DNA from: an uncultured Clostridia bacterium
GTDB taxonomy: Bacteria; Bacillota; Clostridia; Oscillospirales; Ruminococcaceae
Reading direction: 5' to 3'
NCBI GenBank assembly: GCA_947629905.1
Contig: CANRFM010000020.1
Span: 1 to 38,399 of the forward strand
DNA length: 38,399 bases
The position numbers and the translations under genes were made by a program. Each line of letters begins with the position of its first letter. Within the stretch, counting starts at the first letter, position 1. The notes below the pieces were generated by a model. It saw nothing but the letters and a program-made list of their open reading frames with translations. It had not been told where the DNA came from and did no database searches. Of the stretch, positions 1 through 8,727 are shown in pieces.

Positions 1-5
1 TGACA

Positions 6-11
6 CTCCTT
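6..11 (-). promoter_or_regulatory. ribosome binding site of a gene beyond the left edge
   Basis: On the minus strand an AAGGAG sequence lies a few bases before the window edge, downstream of a consensus promoter. It would position a start codon just outside the window, so a minus-strand gene should begin immediately to the left. The gene itself is not visible. Confidence 0.6.
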
Positions 12-26
12 TTCTCTTTTTTATTG

Positions 27-55
27 ATTATATCTCTTTGAGCCGGATGTGTCAA
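27..55 (-). promoter_or_regulatory. sigma-A promoter directing transcription off the left edge
   Basis: Minus strand TTGACA (50-55) and TATAAT (27-32) are separated by 17 bases, an exact match to the housekeeping consensus. It sits after the end of the amylase gene and points to the left, with an AAGGAG ribosome binding site at 6-11. It therefore gives the next gene its own promoter, separate from the amylase. Confidence 0.75.
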
Positions 56-151
56 GTTTTATTATACACCATCAATTCATAAATCTGACGAATCAGGAAA
101 ACATTACAATTTGAATAGCTTCACACAAACAAATTCAAGGCAAAAATCACA

Positions 152-1645
152 TCATCCTACAGACTCTGCCTCAATGAACAGTGCCGCAGCTGCCTTTGAA
201 CGTACCCAGACAGAAACCGAACCGCCATCCACAGCAAATTCCCCGAAACCATCCTCGCTGATCGGTACAGTCTCTCTGCGTCTGCCCATCACATCCACCA
301 TGCACGCACCTGCGAGAGCCGTGCCGACATACATCCGCTTTGTGCCGCCGACACTGTCGCTCAGGAGTACCGCTGCGCCGGAATGTTCGTGTTCTGTATC
401 CCCTTCCCGTGTAAATCCGACCACAGAAGCATCGTCAAAATACAGATGCTCCGCCCCGTAGGCATACGCCCTGCGCACCTGCAACAGTGTCCGCAATCCC
501 GGCACGGCTGCAATCCCATCATGCGGAATGCCGTAATAATCCCCGTAAAATACACACGGCGTTCCCGCATCCCGCAGCAAAATAACCGCATAGGCGATCG
601 GCTTGAACCATGCCGGAATGAACGATTGCAGCGCCTGTCCCGGCTGTGTATCATGATTATCCACAAACGACACTGCGCAGGCAGGCTGCGTTCCGGTGAG
701 CGTTCCCTCAAGCAGACCACGCATATCATAATTTCCATTCGATGTCGCAGCCTGCAAAAAATGAAAATGCAGCGGCACATCAAATAGCGCCAGCGTATGC
801 TGTGTCACATCCAGATAATGCGCCAACTTTCCCAGCTCATTGCTCCAGTACTCGCCCACAATGAAGAAATCCTCCTGCCCCTTTTTCCCGGCATATGTAC
901 GCATGGCTTCTATCCACTGCCGATAGAAGTCAAACCCGATATGCTTGACAGCATCCAGCCGCAGTCCGTCCGGCTTTACCGTGTCAAGGTACCATTTCCC
1001 CCAATTCTGTGTCTCCTGAATGACTTCGGGATGATCTGTGTCCAGATCGACCCCCATCAAGTAATCATAATTCCCGTTCTCATTGTCCGTTTCCCCGTTC
1101 CAGTGCTTTCCGTCAAACCGGAAGATCCCGTTCCGGCGGCTCTGCTCGTCCCAGTCAGCCCCGCTAAAATGCACAGCGTGCCAGTGGAATGCAGAATAGA
1201 CATCCGCCCGCCCCGGAAAATCAAATTTCGTCCAAGCCACAATTGCCTGTTTCCCGCCAATATCCCGATTCCGGTCGTTTTCCTGTTCTTCCTCGACCAG
1301 AACTTCTTCCGCACCGTCCGCACCCATCCGATGATTCAGCACCACATCACACAGCACAGAAATTCCCTGCGCCTGCAATGCCCTGACCGCCGTCAGGTAT
1401 TCCTCACGGGTACCGTATTTCGTGCGTACAGAGCCTTTCTGATCAAATTCTCCCAAATCATACATATCATAGACATCATACCCCACACTTTCCGCACCGG
1501 AAGCCCCCTTATAGGCAGGCGGCAGCCAGACCATCGAAATGCCTGCCTCCCGCAATGCCTTCGCCTGTGCCGCTGCCCTGTTCCAGAGCAAGCCATTATC
1601 CGGCAGATACCACTCAAAATACTGCATCATGGTACGGTTCTCCAT
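152..1645 (-). CDS. cytoplasmic alpha-amylase, GH13 (subfamily 5 type)
   Basis: Endo-acting alpha-1,4-glucan hydrolase of family GH13, 497 residues. The opening MMQYFEWYLPDNG and the WLPPAYKG, GYDVYDMYDLGEF and KYGTREEY blocks are those of liquefying alpha-amylases (Bacillus licheniformis type). The conserved regions are visible: DVVLNH (100-105), GLRLDAVKH with the nucleophile Asp231, GEYW with acid/base Glu265, and FVDNHDTQ with the transition-state Asp332. There is no signal peptide, so it should act in the cytoplasm on imported maltodextrins or stored glycogen rather than on extracellular starch. The start is preceded by a GAGG-type ribosome binding site. It lies 79 bases downstream of recN on the same strand with a hairpin between them. 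Family and reaction are secure; the physiological substrate is inferred. Confidence 0.93.
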   Translation of the reverse strand: MENRTMMQYFEWYLPDNGLLWNRAAAQAKALREAGISMVWLPPAYKGASGAESVGYDVYDMYDLGEFDQKGSVRTKYGTREEYLTAVRALQAQGISVLCDVVLNHRMGADGAEEVLVEEEQENDRNRDIGGKQAIVAWTKFDFPGRADVYSAFHWHAVHFSGADWDEQSRRNGIFRFDGKHWNGETDNENGNYDYLMGVDLDTDHPEVIQETQNWGKWYLDTVKPDGLRLDAVKHIGFDFYRQWIEAMRTYAGKKGQEDFFIVGEYWSNELGKLAHYLDVTQHTLALFDVPLHFHFLQAATSNGNYDMRGLLEGTLTGTQPACAVSFVDNHDTQPGQALQSFIPAWFKPIAYAVILLRDAGTPCVFYGDYYGIPHDGIAAVPGLRTLLQVRRAYAYGAEHLYFDDASVVGFTREGDTEHEHSGAAVLLSDSVGGTKRMYVGTALAGACMVDVMGRRRETVPISEDGFGEFAVDGGSVSVWVRSKAAAALFIEAESVG

Positions 1646-1670
1646 AAAAATTCCTCTTTTCTGACTGATA

Positions 1671-1699
1671 CCCTGCCCGGTTGACCGGGCAGGGTTTTT
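1671..1699 (+). terminator. strong hairpin with T-tract in plus orientation
   Basis: CCCTGCCCGGT (1671-1681) pairs perfectly with ACCGGGCAGGG (1684-1694) and is followed by TTTTT on the plus strand. It has the form of an intrinsic terminator for plus-strand transcription, although both flanking genes are on the minus strand. Read on the minus strand, the same hairpin lacks a U-tract after it. Confidence 0.6.
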
Positions 1700-1724
1700 A
1701 TGTTGTGAAATTGCCTGAAATTGC

Positions 1725-3380
1725 TCACACGCCGACTTTCCTCAGCTCCTCACGGGCGTTTTCCCGCATGAGTTCGCTCGGATCATCACCGCCCATGATA
1801 CGGGCGATCTCCTCCACACGTCCCTCAAAATCGAGCAAATGCACCTGTGTGACCGTGCGGGCATTTTCCTCATGCTTTTCAATCATGAAATGGGTATCCG
1901 CCATCACAGCGATCTGTGACAAATGCGTTACACACAGAACCTGCCGGCTGCGGCTCAGCTCCCGAAGCTTGATGCCGATCTTCTGCGCAGCCCTGCCGCT
2001 GACACCTGTGTCAATTTCGTCAAAGATCAGCGTCGGAATGCTGTCCCTGTCCGCAATGACGGATTTCAGTGCCAGCATGATCCTCGAAAGCTCACCGCCG
2101 GATGCGATCTTTGCAATCGGCTTCGGTGCTTCACCCTTGTTGGCAGAAATCAAGAATGCCACACTGTCCCGCCCCTGAATGGTCAGCTTCCCCTTTTCAT
2201 GCTGCACCGTCAGCACCACATCCGGCATATCCAAAAACCGCAGCTCCTCCGTGACACGTTCCACGAACCGCCTGCCCGTTGCCTCCCGGTAGTCGGAAAG
2301 TGCATTTGCCTTTTCGGTCACATCCGCAAGCAGCGCTGCCTTTTTTTCCTCCAAATCATGGATCCGGCTCGTATCGCTCTGCATGGTCTCCATTTCTGCC
2401 TTTGCATCTGCATACATCCGTATCAGCTCGTCAAAGTCGCAGAAGAACTGCTTTTTCACCGCAGAAATGGCATGATAGCGGTTACGCAGCTTTTCGGCAC
2501 GCTGCTCGTCAAGGTTCACATCGTCCGCCATCCCCAACAGTTCCTCGGCAATGTCTTTCAGCTCGATCTCTGCCGCTTTCAGGCGCTCCGTCAGCTCATC
2601 CGTCTGACACACATCCTCGATTTCCTGCAGCAAAGAGACTGCCCCCTCGATCTGATCAACAATGCCCTCCTCCCCGGCAAGCATACCTGACGCCCCATTC
2701 AGGGAAGAAAGAATATGCTCCGCATTTTCTGCCTGCATCAAGGCATTTTCCAGCTCATCCTCCTCCCCCTCACGGGGATCGAGCGCACCGATCTCCTCAA
2801 TTTGTTTTTTCAGTAAAGCAGAGCGCTGCCGGCGCTGCTGTTCTTCTTTTTTCAGCTTGCCAAGCTCCCGAGCCGTGCTTTGCAGTTCCCGGAATGCCTG
2901 CTGATAGGCTTCCAGATACGAGGTATCCCCCCCGAACGCATCCAGTACCGCCAGATGCTGTTCCTGCGCAAGCAGCACCTGATTGTCATGCTGCCCGTGA
3001 ATAGAGATCAGCAGCGTGCCGATCTCACGCAAAGCCGTGACCGAAGCGGTTTTTCCGTTGATCCTGCCAATGCTGCCGCCGTCTGCCCGTATTTCACGGG
3101 ACAACGTGATCTGCCCCTCATCACAGGCAATGTCCATTTCCCGCAGAAGCTGCAGTACCCCCTCCGGAAGCCCGGTGAACAGTGCCGTGACCTGTGCCCT
3201 GTCGCAGCCCGTACGCACCCAGTCCCTTGACACACGCTGCCCCAGTACTGCCTGAATGCCGTGTATCAGGATCGATTTGCCCGCACCGGTCTCACCGGTA
3301 AACACATGAAACGCAGCCCCGAAATCGATCTGTGCCTGTTCAATGACCGCTAAATTTTCGATGTACAATTCTTCTAACAT
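1725..3380 (-). CDS. recN: DNA repair protein RecN
   Basis: SMC-like ATPase that acts at double-strand breaks during recombinational repair, 551 residues. The Walker A motif GETGAGKS is at residues 29-36, followed by the QHDNQ region, a long central coiled coil (about 155-375), the ABC signature ASGGELSR and Walker B LIFDEIDTGVSG near the C-terminus. I chose the ATG at 3380 because RecN proteins begin MLxxLxIxNxAVI; an ATG four codons earlier (3392) overlaps argR and is also possible. The gene follows argR directly, an association conserved in Firmicutes. Length and motifs are complete, so it should be functional. Confidence 0.96.
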   Translation of the reverse strand: MLEELYIENLAVIEQAQIDFGAAFHVFTGETGAGKSILIHGIQAVLGQRVSRDWVRTGCDRAQVTALFTGLPEGVLQLLREMDIACDEGQITLSREIRADGGSIGRINGKTASVTALREIGTLLISIHGQHDNQVLLAQEQHLAVLDAFGGDTSYLEAYQQAFRELQSTARELGKLKKEEQQRRQRSALLKKQIEEIGALDPREGEEDELENALMQAENAEHILSSLNGASGMLAGEEGIVDQIEGAVSLLQEIEDVCQTDELTERLKAAEIELKDIAEELLGMADDVNLDEQRAEKLRNRYHAISAVKKQFFCDFDELIRMYADAKAEMETMQSDTSRIHDLEEKKAALLADVTEKANALSDYREATGRRFVERVTEELRFLDMPDVVLTVQHEKGKLTIQGRDSVAFLISANKGEAPKPIAKIASGGELSRIMLALKSVIADRDSIPTLIFDEIDTGVSGRAAQKIGIKLRELSRSRQVLCVTHLSQIAVMADTHFMIEKHEENARTVTQVHLLDFEGRVEEIARIMGGDDPSELMRENAREELRKVGV

Positions 3381-3384
3381 TCTC

Positions 3385-3822
3385 TCACCCATTCCGGAGC
3401 TTCAGTTTCAGCTCTGCCGTAAAATTTTCCGCCTGTCTGCCCGTACGCACCAGTACAAAAATCGTATCGTCCCCCGCCAGTGTCCCGACGACCTCCGGAC
3501 GGAGCATATTGTCCAGCACCGTGCAGACCGCCTGTGCCGTGCCGGAGCGGCATTTGATGACGACCGTATTGCCTGCATGATCGACCGAAAGAACATTGCC
3601 GATCAGCATCTCCTCTTGTGCAGGCAGTTCCGGCAGACAGTAGCAGTAGTTCCCTTCCGCATCGGCACGCTTGACAAGTTTCAGCTCCCGTATATCCCTC
3701 GAAATGGTCGCCTGTGTCACCGGAAATCCCTTTTCTTTCAGCAGCAGCATCAGCTCATCCTGATTGCCGACAGGCTGCTGCCGCACAAGGGCTATGATCT
3801 CATTCTGTCTTGCCTGTTTCAT
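3385..3822 (-). CDS. argR: arginine repressor ArgR/AhrC
   Basis: Arginine-responsive transcription factor, 145 residues, the normal length. The N-terminal winged helix includes the DNA-contacting SQATISRD-like stretch (here TQATISRDIREL). The C-terminal hexamerisation and arginine-binding domain shows GTAQAVCTVLDN and VGTLAGDDTIFVLVR. It lies between nadK (23-base overlap at its start) and recN, the usual location in Clostridia and Bacilli. With arginine it normally represses biosynthesis and activates catabolism. The window also holds an arginine-consuming polyamine operon, but I found no convincing ARG box in front of it, so a regulatory link is only a possibility. Confidence 0.95.
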   Translation of the reverse strand: MKQARQNEIIALVRQQPVGNQDELMLLLKEKGFPVTQATISRDIRELKLVKRADAEGNYCYCLPELPAQEEMLIGNVLSVDHAGNTVVIKCRSGTAQAVCTVLDNMLRPEVVGTLAGDDTIFVLVRTGRQAENFTAELKLKLRNG

Positions 3823-4708
3823 GGTATTCCTCCTGCACTTCCTCAGAAAATCCTTTGATAGACTGCATCAGTTTCCGGTTGATGGCATCGTAAAAACTGC
3901 CGCTTGTCAGGCTGACCAGACTGACCATATGCCTTGAACGGCAGATCTCCAGCTCACAGCCCGCCGGGAAAGCGACCGGCGGTTCACCGTCCGCACTCAG
4001 GCAGATCTGTTTCGCCGCCTCAGCAGTATGTGTCACGGTAATATGCCTGTCACTCGAAAGCAGCACCGGACGGTTGAACAGAGAATGCGGACAGATCAGG
4101 GCGATCTCAATACAGGAAAGTTCCGGTTCGAGCAGCGGTCCGCCTGCCGAAAGTGCATAGGCAGTCGAACCCGTCGGTGTAGAACAGACCATACCGTCCG
4201 CCCGGTAGCGTCCGATCAGTTTCTGATCCGCCCGCACGGAAAAATCAAACACCTTTCCGCACATCCCCGAAATCGCAATATCATTGAGTGCTGTAAAACG
4301 CACCGTCTGCTCTCCGCCCGTGAGTGCACCCTCGATCAGCATCCGCTGCGACAGGAAATATTCCCCCCGGAACAGCCTGCCCAGTTCGTCCAGATCTTCC
4401 GTTTCCAGTCCTGCCATAAAGCCAAGATGCCCCGTGTTGATGCCAAGGAGTACAGCACTTGACGGGAGCATTTTTTTCGCACAGCGCAAGATCGTTCCAT
4501 CCCCGCCGATAGCAATGACAATATCCGCCCGTTCCGTCAGTTCCCGGAATACGCCATAGTTTACAAAAGGAATCCCCGTCAGCGCCGCCCGGCAGCGTTC
4601 ATCGACCCAGATCTCTCCGCCCAGCCGATGCAGTCTGCCGCATACCTCCCGGACACAGGCAAGTGCATTTTTCTTCTGAAAATTCGGGTAAATCACAAAC
4701 CTGAGCAT
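3800..4708 (-). CDS. nadK: NAD kinase
   Basis: Phosphorylates NAD+ to NADP+ in the cytoplasm, 302 residues. The hallmark GGDGT motif is at residues 68-72 (IGGDGTILR), followed by LLGINTGHLGFM and, in the second domain, GSTAYALSAGGPLLEP, which forms the NAD pocket. It is translationally packed: tlyA ends four bases upstream and the 3' end overlaps argR by 23 bases. NADP supply fits with neighbouring isoprenoid synthesis (dxs, ispA), but the grouping is a conserved gene order rather than a pathway operon. Confidence 0.95.
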   Translation of the reverse strand: MLRFVIYPNFQKKNALACVREVCGRLHRLGGEIWVDERCRAALTGIPFVNYGVFRELTERADIVIAIGGDGTILRCAKKMLPSSAVLLGINTGHLGFMAGLETEDLDELGRLFRGEYFLSQRMLIEGALTGGEQTVRFTALNDIAISGMCGKVFDFSVRADQKLIGRYRADGMVCSTPTGSTAYALSAGGPLLEPELSCIEIALICPHSLFNRPVLLSSDRHITVTHTAEAAKQICLSADGEPPVAFPAGCELEICRSRHMVSLVSLTSGSFYDAINRKLMQSIKGFSEEVQEEYHETGKTE

Positions 4709-4711
4709 ATC

Positions 4712-5494
4712 CTACCTCCTGAGACCGACGGTTTCCGTGAGTGCTTTCAAATCGGGCAGAGGCTTCCGGCTGCCGGAACCTTTTTGCAAAAAGGTCAGAT
4801 ATTCCATATTGCCGTCCCCGCCCCGTATCGGGGAAACACAGACCCCCTCCACGGAAAAGCCCGTATCCTGCGCAAATTGCAGCACCTCCCCAAGCACCTG
4901 CACGTGAACCCTTGCCGAACGCACGATGCCGCCCTTGCCAATGTGCGCCCGCCCTGCCTCAAACTGCGGCTTGATGAGCGCAATGCAGTCCGCCCGTTCC
5001 GATAGCAGTCCGTACACCGCCGGCAGCACCAGTTTCAGGGAAATAAAGGACACATCGATACCGCAGAATGCAGGCATATCCGGCAAATTATCCAGTCGCC
5101 GGATGTCTGTCCCCTCCAGATCCACGACCCGTGCATCGTCCCGCAAAGATGCCTCAAGCTGTCCATGCCCCACATCGACCGCATAGACCTTTACCGCACC
5201 GCTGCGCAGCATACAGTCCGTAAACCCGCCCGTAGAAGCCCCCACATCCATGCAGATCTTCCCTGCCGGCGTGACCGGGAAAACGGCAAGCGCTCCGGCT
5301 AATTTCTGCCCTCCCCTGCCGACAAAATGCGTTCCGGTGACAGTCAGTTCATCCGTGTCCTCCACCCTGTCCGAGGGCTTGCACAGCGGCTTGCCGTTGC
5401 AGAGGACTTCTCCGGCTGCAATGCGCTGCTTCGCCTGAGAACGGCTGCGGCACAGTCCCCGTTCCGCCAGTGCCATGTCAGCTCTTTGTGCCAT
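4712..5494 (-). CDS. tlyA: TlyA family 2'-O rRNA methyltransferase / hemolysin-like protein
   Basis: S4-domain plus Rossmann methyltransferase of the TlyA/YqxC family, 260 residues with the start chosen here. Residues 1-60 are an S4 RNA-binding domain (ERGLCRSRSQAKQRIAAGEVLCNG). The SAM-binding DVGASTGGFTD is at 83-93, followed by AVDVGHGQL and LIKPQFEAG. Family members methylate the ribose of cytidines in 16S and 23S rRNA, which affects capreomycin sensitivity in mycobacteria. The reading frame is open much further upstream inside dxs, but homology begins at MAQRADMALAERGL, so I use the ATG at 5494, overlapping the dxs stop by 17 bases. An ATG at 5476 is a less likely alternative. Confidence 0.9.
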   Translation of the reverse strand: MAQRADMALAERGLCRSRSQAKQRIAAGEVLCNGKPLCKPSDRVEDTDELTVTGTHFVGRGGQKLAGALAVFPVTPAGKICMDVGASTGGFTDCMLRSGAVKVYAVDVGHGQLEASLRDDARVVDLEGTDIRRLDNLPDMPAFCGIDVSFISLKLVLPAVYGLLSERADCIALIKPQFEAGRAHIGKGGIVRSARVHVQVLGEVLQFAQDTGFSVEGVCVSPIRGGDGNMEYLTFLQKGSGSRKPLPDLKALTETVGLRR

Positions 5495-7373
5495 AGGCGT
5501 AGATATAGCGGCACACTGCCGGCGCAGAAAGTTCTGCTTTGTCAAGCTGCACGGGCATGGCTGCCTGTTTCTGAAAGCCATCTGCCGATACCCGCACAAA
5601 CCGCCCCGTAAAGCCGTACTGTGCCAGCAGAGACCCGAAAATAGTCGAAATACCGCCGTATCCCCTGCCCTCTTCAAAGAAGATGACCGTCTTGTAAGAA
5701 AATGCCTTTTCCACAAGGTCCTCCTCCACCGGGAAGATCCTCGTCAGCCGCAGCAGGCTTGTCCGGTAACCGATCTTTTCACACGTGCAGTGAGCCTGCC
5801 AGAGAGACTCAAAAGCCCGCCCGTAGGAGATCAGCAGCACATCCGACTCTCCGTCGATAAAGCTGTAATTTGTCTCCGGTCTGCCCGGAAACGTCAACCC
5901 CTTTTCGCTGCCCCTCGGATAGCGGACTGCTGCCAGACCCGTTTCCTCAAAGACAGCACGCCGCAAGCACTGCCGCAATTCCTCATAACCGACCGGCGAA
6001 TAGATCACACTGCCCGGCACGGCTGTCAGCATGGAAACATCAAAAGTCCCCTGATGCGTTTCGCCGTCCTCCCCGACAAAGCCTGCCCGGTCGATCCCAA
6101 GCACCATATGCAGCCCGCCAATTGCCACATCGTGTATCAGCTGATCATAGGAACGCTGTAAAAATGTGGAATACACCGCAAACACCGGGATCATCCCCGA
6201 AGCAGCCAGCCCTGCCCCAAACGTGACAGCGTGCTGCTCGGCAATTCCCACATCGTAGAAACGCTCCGGGAATTCCGCTTCAAAATACTGCAATCCCGTC
6301 CCAAATTCCATTGCAGCCGTGATCGCACAAATACGCTTGTCCTCTGCTGCCAACTTCGTCAGTTCCTTGCCAAAGGCTGCCGAATAGCAGTCATCGCCCG
6401 AAATTTCCGGGTTGCCTGTCATAATATCGAATTTCGACACCCCGTGGAACTGGGTAGGGTTCTTTTCTGCCGGAAGATAGCCCTTGCCCTTTATCGTCTT
6501 GACATGGATAAACACCGGCGCATCATAGCGCTTTGCCGTATTGAGCACATCTTCCAGTTCCTGCTGGTCGTGCCCGTCCACAGGACCGAGATACACAAAG
6601 CCCATCTGCTCAAACATGGTCGCCTGTTTGATCACGATTCTCTTGAAGCTGTCCTTCGTCTTTTTCAGCACCTTGATCGTCGGAATGCCGACCACAGGGG
6701 TATTCCGCAGGTTGCCCTCCAGCTCCTGTTTGCGGCGGACATAGCCCTCACTTTCCCGGATAGAGCGCAGATAGCCGGAGACTGCCCCCACATTCCCGGA
6801 GATCGACATATCGTTGTCATTGAGTATCACGATCAGATTTTGCAACTTCTTCTTTCCGCCGTTGTTCAGCCCCTCAAAGGCAAGTCCGCCGGTAAATGCC
6901 CCGTCACCGATAATGGCAATGACACGGTGCTGCGTATCCCCCTTGAGCCGCATCGCCTCGGCAATACCGCACGCACTGGAAATAGATGTGCTGCTGTGTC
7001 CGCAGATAACCGCATCATGCGGCGACTCCATCGGCTTTGGGAAACCGGAAATACCGCCCTCTTTCCGAATGTGGGAGAATTCCTGCAGCCGTCCGGTCAG
7101 GAGCTTGTGCGTATAGCACTGATGCCCGACATCCCAGATGAACTTGTCCTGCGGGGAATCAAAGACCCTGTGCAGCGCCAGTGTCAGCTCCACCGTGCCC
7201 AGATTTGAGGCAAGGTGTCCGCCATTATGGGAGATCGTCTGTACCAGCAGCCACCGGATCTCCTTTGTCAGCCGGCGGCACTGGTAGAGATTCAGTTTTT
7301 TCAGATCCTGCGGAAGCTGGAGATCCTTGAGGCAGATCTCCTGCCTGTTCTGATTCTTTTCTATTCTGTCCAT
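5478..7373 (-). CDS. dxs: 1-deoxy-D-xylulose-5-phosphate synthase
   Basis: Thiamine-diphosphate enzyme that condenses pyruvate and glyceraldehyde-3-phosphate in the first step of the MEP isoprenoid pathway, 631 residues, full length. Visible landmarks are HNGGHLASNLGTVELT, FIWDVGHQCYTHKLLTGR, the ThDP motif GDGAFTGG...NDNDMSIS, the catalytic-glutamate region AAMEFGTGL, and GIAEQHAVTFGAGLA in the pyrimidine domain. A GTGAGG sequence precedes the ATG. It sits four bases after the yuiD-like gene and near ispA, so precursor synthesis and prenyl chain elongation are co-transcribed. Confidence 0.96.
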   Translation of the reverse strand: MDRIEKNQNRQEICLKDLQLPQDLKKLNLYQCRRLTKEIRWLLVQTISHNGGHLASNLGTVELTLALHRVFDSPQDKFIWDVGHQCYTHKLLTGRLQEFSHIRKEGGISGFPKPMESPHDAVICGHSSTSISSACGIAEAMRLKGDTQHRVIAIIGDGAFTGGLAFEGLNNGGKKKLQNLIVILNDNDMSISGNVGAVSGYLRSIRESEGYVRRKQELEGNLRNTPVVGIPTIKVLKKTKDSFKRIVIKQATMFEQMGFVYLGPVDGHDQQELEDVLNTAKRYDAPVFIHVKTIKGKGYLPAEKNPTQFHGVSKFDIMTGNPEISGDDCYSAAFGKELTKLAAEDKRICAITAAMEFGTGLQYFEAEFPERFYDVGIAEQHAVTFGAGLAASGMIPVFAVYSTFLQRSYDQLIHDVAIGGLHMVLGIDRAGFVGEDGETHQGTFDVSMLTAVPGSVIYSPVGYEELRQCLRRAVFEETGLAAVRYPRGSEKGLTFPGRPETNYSFIDGESDVLLISYGRAFESLWQAHCTCEKIGYRTSLLRLTRIFPVEEDLVEKAFSYKTVIFFEEGRGYGGISTIFGSLLAQYGFTGRFVRVSADGFQKQAAMPVQLDKAELSAPAVCRYIYAYGTKS

Positions 7374-7377
7374 AGCC

Positions 7378-7818
7378 TCACCGCAAAGGAATCAGCGCAC
7401 CGATCACGATGCCCAGCACTGCGCCGCACACCACCTGAAACGGCGTGTGACCCAGTAATTCCTTAAACTCCTTTATCTTAGTGTCAGTATTGCCATCCTG
7501 CGCTAAAAGCCGCATCATGATCTCATTGAGCTGCTTGGCGTGCTTTCCTGCCTCCAGACGGACATTCGCTGCATCATACATGACGATCGCTGCCACCACA
7601 AACATGACCGCAACGATCGGGCTGTCCCAGCCCTCTGCACGTCCCGTGGAAATAAATGCTGCACAGACCAGCGAGGAATGCGAACTCGGCATACCGCCTG
7701 AACCATAGAGCCTTTCCAGCTGGAAACTTGCATTCTGAGCAAAATGCAGAATAAATTTGATGACCTGTGCCGCAGCCCAGCCGAGAACCGCCGCACAAAG
7801 AATCGGATTATATACCAT
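7378..7818 (-). CDS. DUF212 / YuiD family integral membrane protein (divergent PAP2)
   Basis: Small membrane protein of the DUF212 (divergent PAP2, YuiD) family, 146 residues. Seen are GSGGMPSSHSSLVCA (a PAP2-like motif), VMYDAANVRLEAGKHA and the C-terminal ELLGHTPFQVVCGAVLG block, with about four hydrophobic segments. PAP2 relatives dephosphorylate lipid phosphates. A role on isoprenoid pyrophosphates would suit its position between ispA and dxs, but that function is inference and the family has no settled activity. Confidence 0.88.
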   Translation of the reverse strand: MVYNPILCAAVLGWAAAQVIKFILHFAQNASFQLERLYGSGGMPSSHSSLVCAAFISTGRAEGWDSPIVAVMFVVAAIVMYDAANVRLEAGKHAKQLNEIMMRLLAQDGNTDTKIKEFKELLGHTPFQVVCGAVLGIVIGALIPLR

Positions 7819-7830
7819 GCCGCACGCCCC

Positions 7831-8727
7831 TTACTGCACCCGCACCAGCAGGGCATCTGTCAGGTCATGCAGGAATTCCGTACCCGTAAAGCAGTTCAGC
7901 TGTTCATGCGCAAGTGCCGTCAGCTTGGCAGCCCTTGCCTTTGCCGCCTCCAAGCCAAGCAGTGTGACGAAGGTCTTTTTTCCCTCCTGTGCATCGCTGC
8001 CGATCGGCTTGCCAAGCACCTCTGCCGTACTTGTCACATCGAGAATATCATCCATGATCTGGAATGCCAGCCCTACATAAAACCCATACTGCCTTGCTGC
8101 CGTGATCTGTTCCGCACTGCCGCCGCCGCAGACGCAGCCCATCTGACAGGCTGCTGCCATCAGCGCACCGGTCTTACCGTTGCACATGGTTTCCAGTTCC
8201 TCGACCGAAACAGTCTCCTGCGTTTCAAACTGCATATCCATCTGCTGACCGCCGACCATGCCGCCCGTCCCCTCAAAGACGGACAGGATCCGCACCAGTT
8301 CCACCTTCTGTTCTGCGGAAAGCGCCGTATCCTCCGCAATCACAGCAAACGGCGCACAGATCAGTGCATCCCCTGCTAAAATCGCCGTCGCCTCCCCGAA
8401 AGCCTTGTGACAGGACGGCTTGCCCCGGCGCATATCGTCATTGTCCATTGCCGGCAAATCGTCAAAGATCAGAGAGGATGTATGTGTCATTTCCATGGCA
8501 CAGGCTGCCGCATCTGCCTGTTCCGGTGTACCCCCACAGACTGCACAGAACGCATAGATCATGGCAGGGCGGATCCGCTTGCCGCCTGCCGTCAGCGAAT
8601 GCCGCATCGCATCAAACAAAGTACCAATATCCATACCCTCTGCCCGTTTCTCCATATCTGCCACACGGCGCAGCATATCGCTCTCGCAGCGCTGTGCGTA
8701 GGCAGTAAGCTGTTCTTTCACGTTCAT
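7831..8727 (-). CDS. ispA: (2E,6E)-farnesyl diphosphate synthase
   Basis: Trans-prenyl transferase joining IPP to DMAPP/GPP to make farnesyl (possibly geranylgeranyl) diphosphate, 298 residues. GGKRIRP is at 48-54, the first aspartate-rich motif DDLPAMD at 89-95 is followed by DDMRRGKPSCHKAFG, and the second, DDILD, lies in FQIMDDILDVT with GKPIGSDAQEGKKT after it. The gene starts inside the xseB stop codon (TGATG overlap), which indicates coupled translation. The xseA-xseB-ispA order is conserved in Firmicutes. Chain length cannot be fixed from sequence alone. Confidence 0.94.
   Translation of the reverse strand: MNVKEQLTAYAQRCESDMLRRVADMEKRAEGMDIGTLFDAMRHSLTAGGKRIRPAMIYAFCAVCGGTPEQADAAACAMEMTHTSSLIFDDLPAMDNDDMRRGKPSCHKAFGEATAILAGDALICAPFAVIAEDTALSAEQKVELVRILSVFEGTGGMVGGQQMDMQFETQETVSVEELETMCNGKTGALMAAACQMGCVCGGGSAEQITAARQYGFYVGLAFQIMDDILDVTSTAEVLGKPIGSDAQEGKKTFVTLLGLEAAKARAAKLTALAHEQLNCFTGTEFLHDLTDALLVRVQ

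Noticed and set aside
797..1684. Plus-strand open frame of 295 codons opposite the amylase
   Set aside because: The amylase motifs on the minus strand are complete; this frame shows no family pattern and runs into the hairpin.
6231..7208. Plus-strand open frame of 325 codons opposite dxs
   Set aside because: It mirrors a fully conserved dxs; composition is His/Arg/Pro-rich as expected for an antisense frame of a GC-rich gene.
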